A stretch of 64,000 nt of DNA from an uncultured Spirochaetales bacterium (GTDB taxonomy: Bacteria; Spirochaetota; Spirochaetia; Sphaerochaetales; Sphaerochaetaceae), in assembly GCA_944393005.1 (NCBI GenBank), contig CALXYO010000006.1:1-64000 (forward strand). The letters run 5' to 3'. The notes beneath the pieces are model-generated. The model was given only the letters and a program-made list of their open reading frames with translations, did not search any database and had not been told where the DNA came from. The position numbers were made by a program, and so were the translations under genes. Positions within the stretch are counted from its first letter, which is position 1. Each line of letters opens with the position of its first letter. This document shows, piece after piece, positions 47,742 to 56,463 of this stretch.

Positions 47742-50132
47742 TCAGATAAGTCCTGCCCCCAGATACACTGACAGACGGATGAGATCGCTGAAGACACCGC
47801 CGGCAGTAACCGCAGGACCGGCTCCCGGTCCCTTGATCACAAGCGGCTGTTCCTCGCTGTAGCGCGCTGTCGTGAATGCTATGATGTTGTCGGTACCGCC
47901 TACCTGGGCAAACGGGTGAGAAAGAGGAAGAGCAGTAAGGGACACAGAACATTTTCCATTGTCCACACAGCCTATGTAACGCAGGCACTTCCCTTCTCTC
48001 TCAGCCTTCTCGTATCTCTTCTTTATGTCATCATCGAGCTCAGTCAGCCGTGCAAGGAACTCATCCCTGCTTACATCTTTCAGCGAAGACGGGACAAGTG
48101 ACTCGACCTCAAGTTCCCCAAGTTCGACATGAGAGCCGATCTCACGGGCGAGGATGACAGTCTTTCTGGCAACATCCATACCTGAAAGGTCATCACGGGG
48201 ATCCGGCTCGGTGAAGCCCATTTCACGGGCTTTCAGCACAAGCTGGCTGAAAGGCGTGCTGCCGTCGTAATTGCAGAAAAGCCATGCGAGGGTGCCGGAG
48301 ACAATACCTTCGATCTTTCTCACCTCATCACCTGTCTGTATGAGGTCATTGAGGGTATTGATGATTGGAAGTCCAGCACCGACTGTGGTCTCATACAGGA
48401 ATCTCTTGCCGGATTTCCGGCTCACTTCCATCATTTCCCTGTAGTACTCATAACTTGCGGTACAGGCTTTCTTGTTCGGTGTTATGATATGGAAATTCTC
48501 AAGCCATGATGCATACTGCATGGCAAGTTCCTGACTTGTGGTGCAGTCGATGAGAACCGCATGAGGATAGTAGGACGCACCTACATGACGGAGGAACTCT
48601 TCCCTGTCCAATGGAACCGAGCAGAGACGGAACTGTTCTCTCCATGAAGAGAGATCAACACCGTCCTCGGCCAGAAGCATTCTTCCGGAGTTTGCGATAC
48701 CGCGTATCCTTATGTCGAGGTCGAACTGCTTTCTCAGTCTGTCCTGTTCCTGTGCAAGCTGGTCAAGAAGCGTTCCTCCTATGTTGCCCGGACCGAATAG
48801 TCCGACTGAAAGAGTCTGCGCGGAAAGGAAGAATGAGGAGTGAAGCGCACTGAGGGCCTTATGTGAATCCTTCTCGCTTATGACTGCAGAGATGTTTCTC
48901 TCTGATGACCCCTGTGCAATTGCACTTACGTTGACACCGGCACGGGCAAGTGCGGAGAAGAATTTGCCGGACACACCGATCTGACCGCTCATCATCTCGC
49001 CCACCGCCGCAATGATCGCCATGCCGCTGACGGCGGAAATAGATGCGATCTGATGCGAATTGAGCTCGGAGGCGAATTCATGCCTGGTTCTGGCGGCAGC
49101 CGCAGTGACCTGGCTTGAAGGCACCGCAAAACAGATTGAGTATTCACTTGATGCCTGTGAGATGAGGATCACTGAAATACCGGCTTCACGCAGCGAATTG
49201 AAAAGTCTTGATGAAATACCCGGCACACCGGACATACCGGCACCTTCGACATTTATTATCGAGATGTTTCTCATGACGGAGAAAGCCTTCACCGGATAGC
49301 GTCTGTCTTTTGCACTGACACTGTTCGTGATCAGCGTTCCCACGTTTTCCGGCTCATACCAGTAGCGGAGTTCTATCTCGAGGTTCGCACTCTGTGCCGG
49401 TATGAAGGCATGCGGGTGGACAATCGGGGCACCGAAGAAGCTGAGCTCGGTCGCCTCGGCGTAGGTGAGCCGTTTTATGACTCTGGCAGATGGAATCTCG
49501 CGGGAACTTGCGGAGCAGAAAAGCGAACGTGTGTTCCAGTATGTGATGTCGGCACCGCACTGTGCGGCAATGAGGGCCGCAGTGTATTCACTTTCCCCTT
49601 CTCCAACATAGGTGCTTGTCGGACTCTGCTCAAGCGTGCCGTACACAAGGGTGACACCGTTTGTGAAACTCCTTGCCCTGAGCGAGGTTCTTGTCTCTAT
49701 CGCAGTACAGCTGATTCCGTTTCTCGCAAGATAATCGCAGGCGACAGCGGCAAGAAAGGTGCTTGTGAGGGAAGAAAAATAATTCTCCGTGTTCTTTGAA
49801 ACATCCTCAAGCAGCCATACAGAACGGAGAAGATCCTCCATATCCTCAAAATGACGGCGGAGCTCATCATCCACGAAAGCGGAGCTTGACGTTTTTGAAA
49901 GGAAATCTTCCCAGCTGTTCTGGCTCTTCTCAAGCAGGGACCACAGCTTCTCGTCCTTCATCGCGGCGTTTGCAAGCAGATGTGAGAAAGACAGCTCACC
50001 GCTTCTCACCGGCGATATGACAACAACCTGACAGGGGTTATCATACAGGGAAAGGACCGACCTCAGTTTTTCGATCCCGCCCAGTGACGAGATCATCCCC
50101 CCTTCTATTGCATGTACTCTTACAGTTTCCAT
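47742..50132 (-). CDS. thrA: Homoserine dehydrogenase fused to a degenerate aspartokinase domain (ThrA/MetL-type)
   Basis: A 796-residue fusion. The C-terminal homoserine dehydrogenase is intact: LFGPGNIGGTLLDQL (nucleotide loop), TPNKKACTASYEYY, ETTVGAGLPIINTLNDLI and GFTEPDPRDDLSGMDVARK. Two ACT domains precede it (NISIINVEGAGM; ISVILISQASSEYSICFAV; VSAIAQGSSERNISAVI). The N-terminal 250 residues align with aspartokinase in length and in SFFGAPIVHPHAF, but the KFGGTS motif, the GRGGSDYTA motif (here GEGESEYTA) and the TDVDGV motif (here YWNTRSLF) are lost. The kinase half is therefore probably inactive, perhaps regulatory. ATG 50132 has gagg five bases upstream. Confidence 0.9.
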   Translation of the reverse strand: METVRVHAIEGGMISSLGGIEKLRSVLSLYDNPCQVVVISPVRSGELSFSHLLANAAMKDEKLWSLLEKSQNSWEDFLSKTSSSAFVDDELRRHFEDMEDLLRSVWLLEDVSKNTENYFSSLTSTFLAAVACDYLARNGISCTAIETRTSLRARSFTNGVTLVYGTLEQSPTSTYVGEGESEYTAALIAAQCGADITYWNTRSLFCSASSREIPSARVIKRLTYAEATELSFFGAPIVHPHAFIPAQSANLEIELRYWYEPENVGTLITNSVSAKDRRYPVKAFSVMRNISIINVEGAGMSGVPGISSRLFNSLREAGISVILISQASSEYSICFAVPSSQVTAAAARTRHEFASELNSHQIASISAVSGMAIIAAVGEMMSGQIGVSGKFFSALARAGVNVSAIAQGSSERNISAVISEKDSHKALSALHSSFFLSAQTLSVGLFGPGNIGGTLLDQLAQEQDRLRKQFDLDIRIRGIANSGRMLLAEDGVDLSSWREQFRLCSVPLDREEFLRHVGASYYPHAVLIDCTTSQELAMQYASWLENFHIITPNKKACTASYEYYREMMEVSRKSGKRFLYETTVGAGLPIINTLNDLIQTGDEVRKIEGIVSGTLAWLFCNYDGSTPFSQLVLKAREMGFTEPDPRDDLSGMDVARKTVILAREIGSHVELGELEVESLVPSSLKDVSRDEFLARLTELDDDIKKRYEKAEREGKCLRYIGCVDNGKCSVSLTALPLSHPFAQVGGTDNIIAFTTARYSEEQPLVIKGPGAGPAVTAGGVFSDLIRLSVYLGAGLI

Positions 50133-50173
50133 CCGCACCTCTTTTATTTTTCACATATCCTCTGAATACAGAA

Positions 50174-50197
50174 AGAGCCCGCATACGGGGCCCTTGT
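50174..50197 (-). terminator. Possible terminator of rpmB
   Basis: On the minus strand an 8-bp GC-rich stem (aagggccc with gggctctt, one G-U pair) lies about 40 bp past the rpmB stop; the following T content is modest. Confidence 0.45.
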
Positions 50198-50237
50198 TCA
50201 GAAACGAAAAAATTTTATGATGAATATTTACAGCAGG

Positions 50238-50468
50238 TTATACGACCTTCTGGATCTTTCCGCTTCTGAGACAGCGTGTGCATACCTTTATTGTCTTAGG
50301 TGTGCCGTCAATGATTGTCTTGATTGTAACAAGATTCGGTCTGAATTCTCTCTTCTTTGTTACGCCAATGTGCTGTCCGACACCACCTTCCTTCTTAGGC
50401 TTACCTTTACGAGGAACAACCTGTCCTGCAACAGTACCTTTTCCGCAAATGTCACATCTTCTTGCCAT
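50238..50468 (-). CDS. rpmB: 50S ribosomal protein L28
   Basis: A 76-residue L28 starting MARRCDICGKGTVAGQ. It retains both CxxC pairs (CDIC and CTRC), so it is the zinc-binding form; some bacteria switch to a cysteine-free copy in low zinc. The basic body RKGKPKKEGG and FRPNLVTIKTI match the family. An in-frame ATG at 50480 would add MDII and lacks support. Confidence 0.95.
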   Translation of the reverse strand: MARRCDICGKGTVAGQVVPRKGKPKKEGGVGQHIGVTKKREFRPNLVTIKTIIDGTPKTIKVCTRCLRSGKIQKVV

Positions 50469-50655
50469 GATTATATCCACCTTAGTCAGTTTATTATTTT
50501 ATATCAGCTATAGGCTCTTCTGTACGAATCTGTTACAATCCGTGAGCATGAACAGAGAAGCGAATCGCCGCAACGTATTAGACTCTATCAAAAAAAGAGA
50601 AAGTTTGTAAAGTGGATTCTACCACAATTCTTTCAATTATTGTAATGTTTTAGGG

Positions 50656-51060
50656 ATGAGCGGGAATTTACTGGTCCTCGTGCCTGACATACCGGCAGAA
50701 GGAAAAACAAGAGAAGCAAGAAAGGCTGTCTACGCACAGTGCGGCGAAGCATCGCTTTATGCCCTTCCCCCTGTCATAATCCTCGGCAAGACGGAGAAAA
50801 ACGGCTTTGAGAGGAAAAGCTGGCATAAGGACATCACACTGACCTCTGCCGATGCGCTCATGAGCGTTTTCGGTTTTGTCCTTCATGAGAAAGAGACAGT
50901 TACGGCAATACAGAAGGAACTTGGACTTGAAGTCACACCTTCCGGCCTTTATATCGCAGCGGTGCCGGTTCCTCTTCCCGGCAATATTGAAATAAAGATG
51001 AAAAGACTGAGGCTAGCCATGCTGAAGAAGACAGAGTGCGGCTATTATTTCCTGCAGTAG
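50656..51060 (+). CDS. Protein of unknown function
   Basis: A 134-residue soluble protein, MSGNLLVLVPDIPAEGKTRE..., with an N-terminal beta strand and a basic C-terminal helix (IKMKRLRLAMLKKTECGYYF). No family is recognised. It could have a small alpha/beta fold. No convincing ribosome-binding site precedes the ATG. It overlaps the end of the convergent nth gene by 16 nt. Confidence 0.55.
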   Translation: MSGNLLVLVPDIPAEGKTREARKAVYAQCGEASLYALPPVIILGKTEKNGFERKSWHKDITLTSADALMSVFGFVLHEKETVTAIQKELGLEVTPSGLYIAAVPVPLPGNIEIKMKRLRLAMLKKTECGYYFLQ

Positions 51061-51644
51061 TCCCTTACCGGACAGATGTCACATTCCGGCTTTCTGGCAT
51101 GGCAGTATTTCCTTCCGTGGAGATTGAGAACCATTGAAAGGCGGAAAAGCTCGTCTTCGTCAAACTCTTTTCTTATGTCTTCCTCGATTTTCGCTGGATC
51201 AGTGCTGTTCGTATAGCCAAGACGTCCTGCCACACGGGCAAAGTGAGTATCCACGATCACGGCACCGCGGCCGAGAATATGACCTATGTAGCAGTTGGCT
51301 GTCTTCCGCCCAACTCCAGGCAGTTTCACAAGCTCATCTATGGTATCGGGGATGAAGCCGAGCTCATCTATTTTAGCGGCAAGAGCCTTGAGGTTTTTCG
51401 CCTTCGCACGGTAGAAGCCGAGCGGATGGAGTATTTCCTCCAGCTGGGTAATATCGGCAGTGGCAAGTTTTTTCACCGTGTCGTATTTTGAAAACAGGAT
51501 AGGTGTCACTTCATTGACTCTTTTATCGGTTGTCTGTGCTGAAAGAAGAACGGATGAGAGAAAGCGGAAATCATCTCTCTCATCAAGGAAATTTATATCT
51601 TCAGGATAAATATCCGACAGTATGTGGAAGGCATCTTTGTTCAT
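51045..51644 (-). CDS. nth: Endonuclease III
   Basis: A 199-residue base-excision glycosylase/AP lyase for oxidised pyrimidines. The helix-hairpin-helix is LPGVGRKTANCYIGHILG with the catalytic lysine in GRKTANC; the catalytic aspartate is in AVIVDTHFARVAGRLG; the four cysteines CHARKPECDICPVRDYC hold the [4Fe-4S] cluster. There is no Shine-Dalgarno sequence; a TAGACT -10-like box ends 7 nt before the ATG, suggesting a leaderless mRNA. Confidence 0.95.
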   Translation of the reverse strand: MNKDAFHILSDIYPEDINFLDERDDFRFLSSVLLSAQTTDKRVNEVTPILFSKYDTVKKLATADITQLEEILHPLGFYRAKAKNLKALAAKIDELGFIPDTIDELVKLPGVGRKTANCYIGHILGRGAVIVDTHFARVAGRLGYTNSTDPAKIEEDIRKEFDEDELFRLSMVLNLHGRKYCHARKPECDICPVRDYCRK

Positions 51645-51651
51645 GTGAAAC

Positions 51652-51657
51652 AGTCTA
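51652..51657 (-). promoter_or_regulatory. -10 box of nth, probably leaderless
   Basis: TAGACT on the minus strand ends 7 nt before ATG 51644, the same hexamer as before the HD gene at 19699. The -35 region is poor. Confidence 0.4.
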
Positions 51658-51735
51658 ACAATTTTGAATTATTTATAGAATCTCTCTTGACTCTTTTTAC
51701 ATCTTAGGCAACAATACCGCTTGTGCTTAAGGTAT

Positions 51736-51808
51736 CGGGATGTCGCCTAGCGGCTATGGCGTCTGCTTTGGGAGCAGAATATCGATGGTTCGAGTCCATT
51801 CATCCCGA
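51736..51808 (+). tRNA. tRNA-Pro(TGG)
   Basis: Acceptor cgggatg (51736-51742) pairs with catcccg; anticodon stem tctgc/gcaga encloses loop tttggga with anticodon TGG; T-arm atggttcgagtccat is regular. No CCA is encoded. A terminator follows. Confidence 0.93.
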
Positions 51809-51823
51809 TCATGTAATTTACAG

Positions 51824-51860
51824 ACAACTCCTTGTTTTTCAAGGAGTTGTTTTTTATTTT
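51824..51860 (+). terminator. Rho-independent terminator of tRNA-Pro
   Basis: An 11-bp stem, acaactccttg (51824-51834) with caaggagttgt (51840-51850), is followed by tttttatttt. Confidence 0.9.
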
Positions 51861-51866
51861 CCGTAC

Positions 51867-51895
51867 TTGCCCTTCATGTTTCCCTTTTTTATACT
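51867..51895 (+). promoter_or_regulatory. Sigma70-type promoter giving a leaderless mRNA
   Basis: TTGCCC, 17-bp spacer, TATACT; the -10 box ends 6 nt before ATG 51902, which would place the transcription start at or next to the A of ATG. Confidence 0.65.
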
Positions 51896-51901
51896 TTCAG
51901 T

Positions 51902-52711
51902 ATGTCCAGATTGAGAAAAGCAGCACTTTCAGCCATACTGATCATCGCAATGAGCACGGGGTGCCTTTTCAGCGAGTCTGTCTTCTCAAACTATGATTTC
52001 ACCTTCTACAATACTGTCTCACAGTCACTTGCAATAATGGACAGTTCCACATTCGGTCTTGACTTCACAGGTTTCGGGTTTATCGGAAACAGCCGCACAA
52101 ACGGTCTTTTCGTGCGCATCGGGCTGCAGGCGCCGCTTACAACAATAGGAAACATCTGGCAGATCGGAAAAGATGAGGCAAATCCTTCCGATGAGGAAGA
52201 TGTCACGATAACCACAGGTGATGAGGATATAGACCTTTCAAACGAATTCCGCTTCACCCTGATTCTCGGTCCCGCCGTTCGCTATGTATTCTCCCCTTCT
52301 TTCGATGCCTATGCCGGAATAGGATTCAAGGTCGAGGAACATATAATCACAGTTGATGATCCATCATCCGCATACAAAAGCACAAGCTACGGCACGCAGC
52401 TGGCGGTTGACTGCGACATGGGCGTGAAGTTCAACATAGAGAACAACACATCCGTGCGTATCGGAATATACTCAACATTCGAGGTCCTGAGCTACAACTA
52501 CATGGTCAACAGCAGGGACGGAAAGGAAGACTACACAACTTCCGACATAAGACTGAACATAATAGCAAGCGGAGATGCAAGAGAGCCGCTGTCGGCCGTG
52601 GGCTACATATCGCTTGGCAAGACCTTCAGCAGCAGCAATGTGGAGACTGTATACCGCTATGAGATAACCTCCAGCATTCCAGGCACGGGGAATTATGCTC
52701 CCCTCTCCTGA
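51902..52711 (+). CDS. Putative outer-membrane beta-barrel protein
   Basis: A 269-residue exported protein: MSRLRKAALSAILIIAMSTG then CLFSES forms a signal sequence. The mature part is a run of amphipathic strands (GLDFTGFGFIGNSRTNGLFV; FRFTLILGPAVRYVF; YAGIGFKVEEHIITV; LSAVGYISLGKTF) typical of an 8- to 12-stranded barrel. The cysteine after STG could instead be lipidated (MSTGC), although the barrel character argues against it. There is no ribosome-binding site, in keeping with the promoter 6 nt upstream. The family is unknown. Confidence 0.65.
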   Translation: MSRLRKAALSAILIIAMSTGCLFSESVFSNYDFTFYNTVSQSLAIMDSSTFGLDFTGFGFIGNSRTNGLFVRIGLQAPLTTIGNIWQIGKDEANPSDEEDVTITTGDEDIDLSNEFRFTLILGPAVRYVFSPSFDAYAGIGFKVEEHIITVDDPSSAYKSTSYGTQLAVDCDMGVKFNIENNTSVRIGIYSTFEVLSYNYMVNSRDGKEDYTTSDIRLNIIASGDAREPLSAVGYISLGKTFSSSNVETVYRYEITSSIPGTGNYAPLS

Positions 52712-52779
52712 TTTTCCCTTGAAAAAAGAGAAGATGCAATCTATCTTTAAACCAGTAAAAGAGAAAAAGGAGGAAACAA

Positions 52780-53058
52780 ATGGCAGATTTTCGCAATAAT
52801 GAAGATGTCTATGATTTCATAGGCGAACTGGCAATCGCACTCTACTCAAAGAAGATCAGAATCTCCCTGGGTGCATTGAGGACGATTCTTGCCGAAAAAG
52901 GCAAGGATTACAATAACAACAGAGGAATGGCTTCCGGTGTAAGCGCCGCCTACAGAAGCTGGAAGGACAAGGATCCTGTTGTATACCATGCAATCGCCTA
53001 TACCTATACCGACAAGGACGGAAACCTTGCATGGGAAGGAACTTCAGCAACAGAGTGA
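52780..53058 (+). CDS. Small protein of unknown function
   Basis: A 92-residue soluble protein: FRNNEDVYDFIGELAIALYS, then a Lys-rich middle and VYHAIAYTYTDKDGNLAWEG. A very strong ribosome-binding site (aaaggaggaaacaa) implies high translation. No domain is recognised. It is monocistronic, with its own terminator. Confidence 0.7.
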   Translation: MADFRNNEDVYDFIGELAIALYSKKIRISLGALRTILAEKGKDYNNNRGMASGVSAAYRSWKDKDPVVYHAIAYTYTDKDGNLAWEGTSATE

Positions 53059-53066
53059 AAACAATG

Positions 53067-53095
53067 ACGGCACCTGAAAAGGTGCCGTTGCTTTA
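53067..53095 (+). terminator. Rho-independent terminator
   Basis: An 8-bp GC-rich stem, cggcacct with aggtgccg and loop gaaa, is followed by ttgcttta. Confidence 0.75.
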
Positions 53096-53114
53096 TCATG
53101 AGCAGAGGCATTCC

Positions 53115-53735
53115 TCAGCTGTTTGTCATTATGACTCTTTCAACAACATCCGCTACATGCTCGGTCGCATCCGTGCATTTCTCGAGATAGAAGTAGATCT
53201 CCCTCCACTTGATCATGTTGATGGGATCATCCTCATGTTCATGCAGTTCCCTCATGGCCTGGATGAACAGGCGGTCGGCATCTTCCTCAAGCGTGTTTAT
53301 CCTGATGATGTGTTCATGAATTGACTTGCTCCTCTTGAAGTTCTTGAACTCCTCAAGCAGAATGACCATCTCCTCACAGCTGTCAACGACAATCCTCGCC
53401 ATGTCGATTGCTGCAGGCAGGATGTAATGGATGTTGTTGCAGTACATGCGCAGCACGACATCCTCGATCTTGTCAGTCACCTCGTCAAGGCAGGAAGAAA
53501 GCAGCATGATGTCCTCTCTTTCGATCGGAGTCATGAAAGCTTTCATGAGCACGCCAAGCATCTCATGCTTCTTCGTGTCGGCCTCATGCTCTATGTCATG
53601 CATCTTGTCCATGTCTTCCTTTATCTTTGCGGGATCGAAATTCTTCATTGTGTCCTGAAGAAGTCTTGCGGCCCTGAGAGCACAATCCGTGCATTCAACG
53701 AAATTATCGAAATAGAACTGATCCTGTTTTTTCAT
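53115..53735 (-). CDS. DUF47 (PhoU-like) phosphate transport accessory protein
   Basis: A 206-residue all-helical protein of the DUF47/PhoU-like family: YFDNFVECTDCALRAARLLQ, KMHDIEHEADTKKHEMLGVL, TPIEREDIMLLSSCLDEVTD and the repeated acidic-helix pattern EDADRLFIQAM. Such proteins bind metals and regulate PiT transporters. It lies 13 nt downstream of the PiT gene, and aggagg is present upstream of the ATG. Confidence 0.9.
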   Translation of the reverse strand: MKKQDQFYFDNFVECTDCALRAARLLQDTMKNFDPAKIKEDMDKMHDIEHEADTKKHEMLGVLMKAFMTPIEREDIMLLSSCLDEVTDKIEDVVLRMYCNNIHYILPAAIDMARIVVDSCEEMVILLEEFKNFKRSKSIHEHIIRINTLEEDADRLFIQAMRELHEHEDDPINMIKWREIYFYLEKCTDATEHVADVVERVIMTNS

Positions 53736-53748
53736 TATTGAAGTCCTC

Positions 53749-54801
53749 CTAGAAAATAAACATGAAAAGCTTTGCCATTATGAAGCTTATGAGTCCGCAG
53801 CCGGGGAATGTGAATATCCAGGTGAGCACCATGTCCTTCACGACAGAGAAGTTTATGGCTGAAAGCCTTCTCGATGCCCCCACCCCCATGATGGCGCTGG
53901 TCTTTGTATGTGTAGTGGAAACCGGAATGCCGAAAAGTGAAGACAACAGAAGACACAGCGATGCTGCTATGTCGGCGCATGTCCCCTGATACTTCTCAAG
54001 CTTCACCATGTCCATGCCGACGCTTTTGATGATCTTCTCGCCTCCGACACTGGTTCCGACACCCATGACCACGGAACACAGCATCATAAGCCATGCAGGA
54101 ATGAGCATGCCCTCCACGCTTGTCTGACCGTTTGAGAAAGCGACGGCAAGGAAAAGGACACCTATGAACTTCTGTCCGTCCTGGGCCCCGTGCATGAAGC
54201 TCATTGCCGCAGCGCCTCCGATCTGGGTGTAAGTGAAGAATGCGTTGGCCTTCCTGCGGTCCATCCAGCGGAAAAGGAATCCTATGAGCTTGCAGATCAC
54301 GTAACCGATCACGAAACCGAGGAAAAGCGATGCGAAAAGACCGTATATGACCTTTACCCATTCAGCGAAGTTGACACCTTCAAGACTGTTGTGAGTCGCG
54401 ATCGCCGCTCCCGTCAGACCGGCGATGAGACTGTGGCTCTCGCTCGTCGGGATTCCGAGGTATGATGCTCCGGTCGAATACACCACAATAGAAAAAAGGG
54501 AGGCGGAAAGCGCTACCAGCGCCGTTTCCGTATCTCCCCCGAAGTCGACCATGTTTGAAATGGTTGATGCAACACTCGCGTTTATATGTGTCATGATGAA
54601 TACGCCAAGAAAATTGAACACCGCGCTCATTATTATGGCCTTGCGCGTTGACAGACAGCGTGTGGTTATACATGTGGCAATAGCATTAGGTGCATCGGTC
54701 CAGCCGTTGACGAAAATCACTGAAAGCGTGAGCACAACCGACACCAGAAGTATCGGTGATGACATGATTTCAGAAACGAAATACGAAAATGATACGTCCA
54801 T
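53749..54801 (-). CDS. PiT-family inorganic phosphate transporter
   Basis: A 350-residue inner-membrane transporter for metal-phosphate with H+ or Na+. Both halves of the inverted repeat carry PiT signatures: GWTDAPNAIATCITTRCLST in the first and DIAASLCLLLSSLFGIPVST in the second, with GIPTSESHSLIAGLTGAAIA between. About ten helices are visible. It forms an operon with DUF47, the usual low-affinity phosphate pair. No Pho-box is recognised. Confidence 0.93.
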   Translation of the reverse strand: MDVSFSYFVSEIMSSPILLVSVVLTLSVIFVNGWTDAPNAIATCITTRCLSTRKAIIMSAVFNFLGVFIMTHINASVASTISNMVDFGGDTETALVALSASLFSIVVYSTGASYLGIPTSESHSLIAGLTGAAIATHNSLEGVNFAEWVKVIYGLFASLFLGFVIGYVICKLIGFLFRWMDRRKANAFFTYTQIGGAAAMSFMHGAQDGQKFIGVLFLAVAFSNGQTSVEGMLIPAWLMMLCSVVMGVGTSVGGEKIIKSVGMDMVKLEKYQGTCADIAASLCLLLSSLFGIPVSTTHTKTSAIMGVGASRRLSAINFSVVKDMVLTWIFTFPGCGLISFIMAKLFMFIF

Positions 54802-55054
54802 GTTACCTACTTGTTACAATTATTTTACTTCGATTTTACCGTCTTTTCACGATTAAGAATAGATAATAACAGGTGCCGGCAAAAATAAAGATTTCAAGCC
54901 CGGCTTTATATTCATATCCGATTATATTTTTCATTTGAAAACAGATACTTGCGGCAACCCGCCTGTTTACCATGTCCAGTGTCGGATTGTCACAAAGAAA
55001 AAATTATCTGAATCCGGCAACTGATGCTAGGCTAGAGGGAAAAGAGGAGTGTCG

Positions 55055-55708
55055 ATGAAATACGTATGTACAGTATGCGGCCACGTCTATGACGAGGAAG
55101 CGGAGAAAGTTCCTTTCTCATCCCTTCCACCACAGTGGACATGCCCGCGCTGCGGTGCAGAAAAAGCCATGTTTGACCCGCTTGAGGAGAAGAAGGAGCG
55201 GGGAAATGACGGCAGTACAGATGAAAGCCCTGAACAGGGACAGGGGGAGACAAAGCTTTCAGCAGGTGTGCTTGCCGCCGTTTTCTCAAATCTGGCAAGA
55301 GGCTGCGAGAAACAGTACAAGGCCGAGGAAGCAGAGCTGTTTGCAAAGATCGCGGCTTTCTACACTTCACTTTCAGACGATGATGATACAGACGCATCGC
55401 CTGAAAGTCTTGCAGCTCTTGCACAGGAAGATATTTCCAGCACCTACCCCGCAGCAAGGAAAACAGCAGAGAACAAGATGGACAGAGGGGCGCTGAGGAT
55501 CTGCACATGGGGTGAGAAAGTGACGAGAATCGCACGTTCCCTGCTCTCTCAGTACAGAAAGGGAGGAGAAGAACTGCTCAGGGAAAGTGAAGTGTGGCTG
55601 TGCACGGTATGCGGGTTTGTCTATATCGGCAGGAAGCCTCCTGAGCTCTGCCCGGTCTGCAAGGTTCCTTCATGGAAATTCACGAATGTGGAAGGAGGTG
55701 AGATGTGA
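55055..55708 (+). CDS. Double rubredoxin-type protein (rubrerythrin-related)
   Basis: A 217-residue cytosolic protein with rubredoxin-like iron knuckles at both ends: [12 protein letters not shown]...[10 protein letters not shown] (residues 3-45) and [20 protein letters not shown] with VCK near the C-terminus. The middle 130 residues are helical and acidic ([20 protein letters not shown]). This looks like a diverged rubrerythrin in which the di-iron ExxH residues are not obvious. ATG 55055 is six bases from aggag. The ferredoxin gene overlaps by 4 nt, so it likely passes electrons in oxygen or peroxide defence. Confidence 0.75.
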   Translation: MKYVCTVCGHVYDEEAEKVPFSSLPPQWTCPRCGAEKAMFDPLEEKKERGNDGSTDESPEQGQGETKLSAGVLAAVFSNLARGCEKQYKAEEAELFAKIAAFYTSLSDDDDTDASPESLAALAQEDISSTYPAARKTAENKMDRGALRICTWGEKVTRIARSLLSQYRKGGEELLRESEVWLCTVCGFVYIGRKPPELCPVCKVPSWKFTNVEGGEM

Positions 55709-56199
55709 AGAAAACCGCAGTCAGGAATCTCAGGCTCTGCACAAAGGACTGCCTGTGCCTCTATGTCTGCCCTACCGGAGCGACTGACACCGAGAACAGC
55801 ATAATCGATACGGACAAGTGCACAGGCTGCGGTGACTGTGCTGCAGCATGCCCAAGCGGGGCCATAAGCATGGTGGTCACCCATTATCCTCCGCAGCAGC
55901 AGAAGAATGATGATGTGAAGAGCATTCTCACATCTCTTGCTGAAAACAGATGCCGAAGTGAGAGGATTGCCCGTCAGCTTGCAAGGAAAACTGACAGACC
56001 GGGAGAGAAAAAACTGCTTACTGCAATTGCCATTTCCTCAAGGCTTGTCGCTGAAGATATAATGAGGGAAGCCGGCTTCATGCTCCCGCAGTCGCGCTGC
56101 ACCCATGAGCTGCTTGAGAAGATTCTCGCAGATCCTCCTCAGGGTTTTCCCGCAGAGGCGGCACGGAAGCTGCTTGAAATGATCGAAATCAACGACTGA
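55705..56199 (+). CDS. 4Fe-4S ferredoxin with helical C-terminal domain
   Basis: A 164-residue protein starting at GTG 55705 (ggaggtgagat upstream) inside the preceding stop (GTGA). The second cluster motif [16 protein letters not shown] is classical; the first is irregular ([15 protein letters not shown], CxxxCxCxxxC). The C-terminal 90 residues are helical ([20 protein letters not shown]) and resemble the helical middle of the preceding protein. It probably is the electron partner of the rubredoxin-like protein. A strong terminator follows. Confidence 0.8.
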   Translation: MKKTAVRNLRLCTKDCLCLYVCPTGATDTENSIIDTDKCTGCGDCAAACPSGAISMVVTHYPPQQQKNDDVKSILTSLAENRCRSERIARQLARKTDRPGEKKLLTAIAISSRLVAEDIMREAGFMLPQSRCTHELLEKILADPPQGFPAEAARKLLEMIEIND

Positions 56200-56213
56200 A
56201 AACAGTACAGCAT

Positions 56214-56242
56214 GAGGCAGAGCCGGCTCTGCCTCTAATTTT
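56214..56242 (+). terminator. Rho-independent terminator of the rubredoxin-ferredoxin pair
   Basis: A perfect 22-bp palindrome (56214-56235, gaggcagagcc and its complement) is followed by taatttt. Confidence 0.8.
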
Positions 56243-56316
56243 CACAACCCTCTTGAACAATATTTTTCTTTCGTGTAATATCCAGCAAGTGTCGTCAGGA
56301 AACTGATGATGACAAT

Positions 56317-56390
56317 GTGCCCTTAGCTCACCTGGATAGAGCAGCTGCCTTCTAAGCAGCAGGTGGTTGGTTCGAATCCAACAGGGCATA
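56317..56390 (+). tRNA. tRNA-Arg(TCT)
   Basis: Acceptor gtgccct pairs with agggcat (G1-T72 wobble); the D-arm begins gctcacctggatagagc; anticodon stem gctgc/gcagc holds loop cttctaa with anticodon TCT; T-arm gttggttcgaatccaac is regular. No CCA is encoded. Confidence 0.92.
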
Positions 56391-56392
56391 TG

Positions 56393-56423
56393 AGCCGGAG
56401 AGTTTCTCCGGCTTTTTCTTTTT
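56393..56423 (+). terminator. Rho-independent terminator of tRNA-Arg
   Basis: Arms agccggaga and tctccggct with a 3-nt loop are followed by ttttcttttt. Confidence 0.88.
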
Positions 56424-56463
56424 CGAGACGGCGCCGCTGACCGCCAGCACCGTCTGAATGCTT

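Noticed and set aside
47742-50132. Frameshifted or misassembled aspartokinase as the reason for missing motifs
   Set aside because: The frame is open throughout, length matches the family and downstream parts of the kinase domain still align in register.
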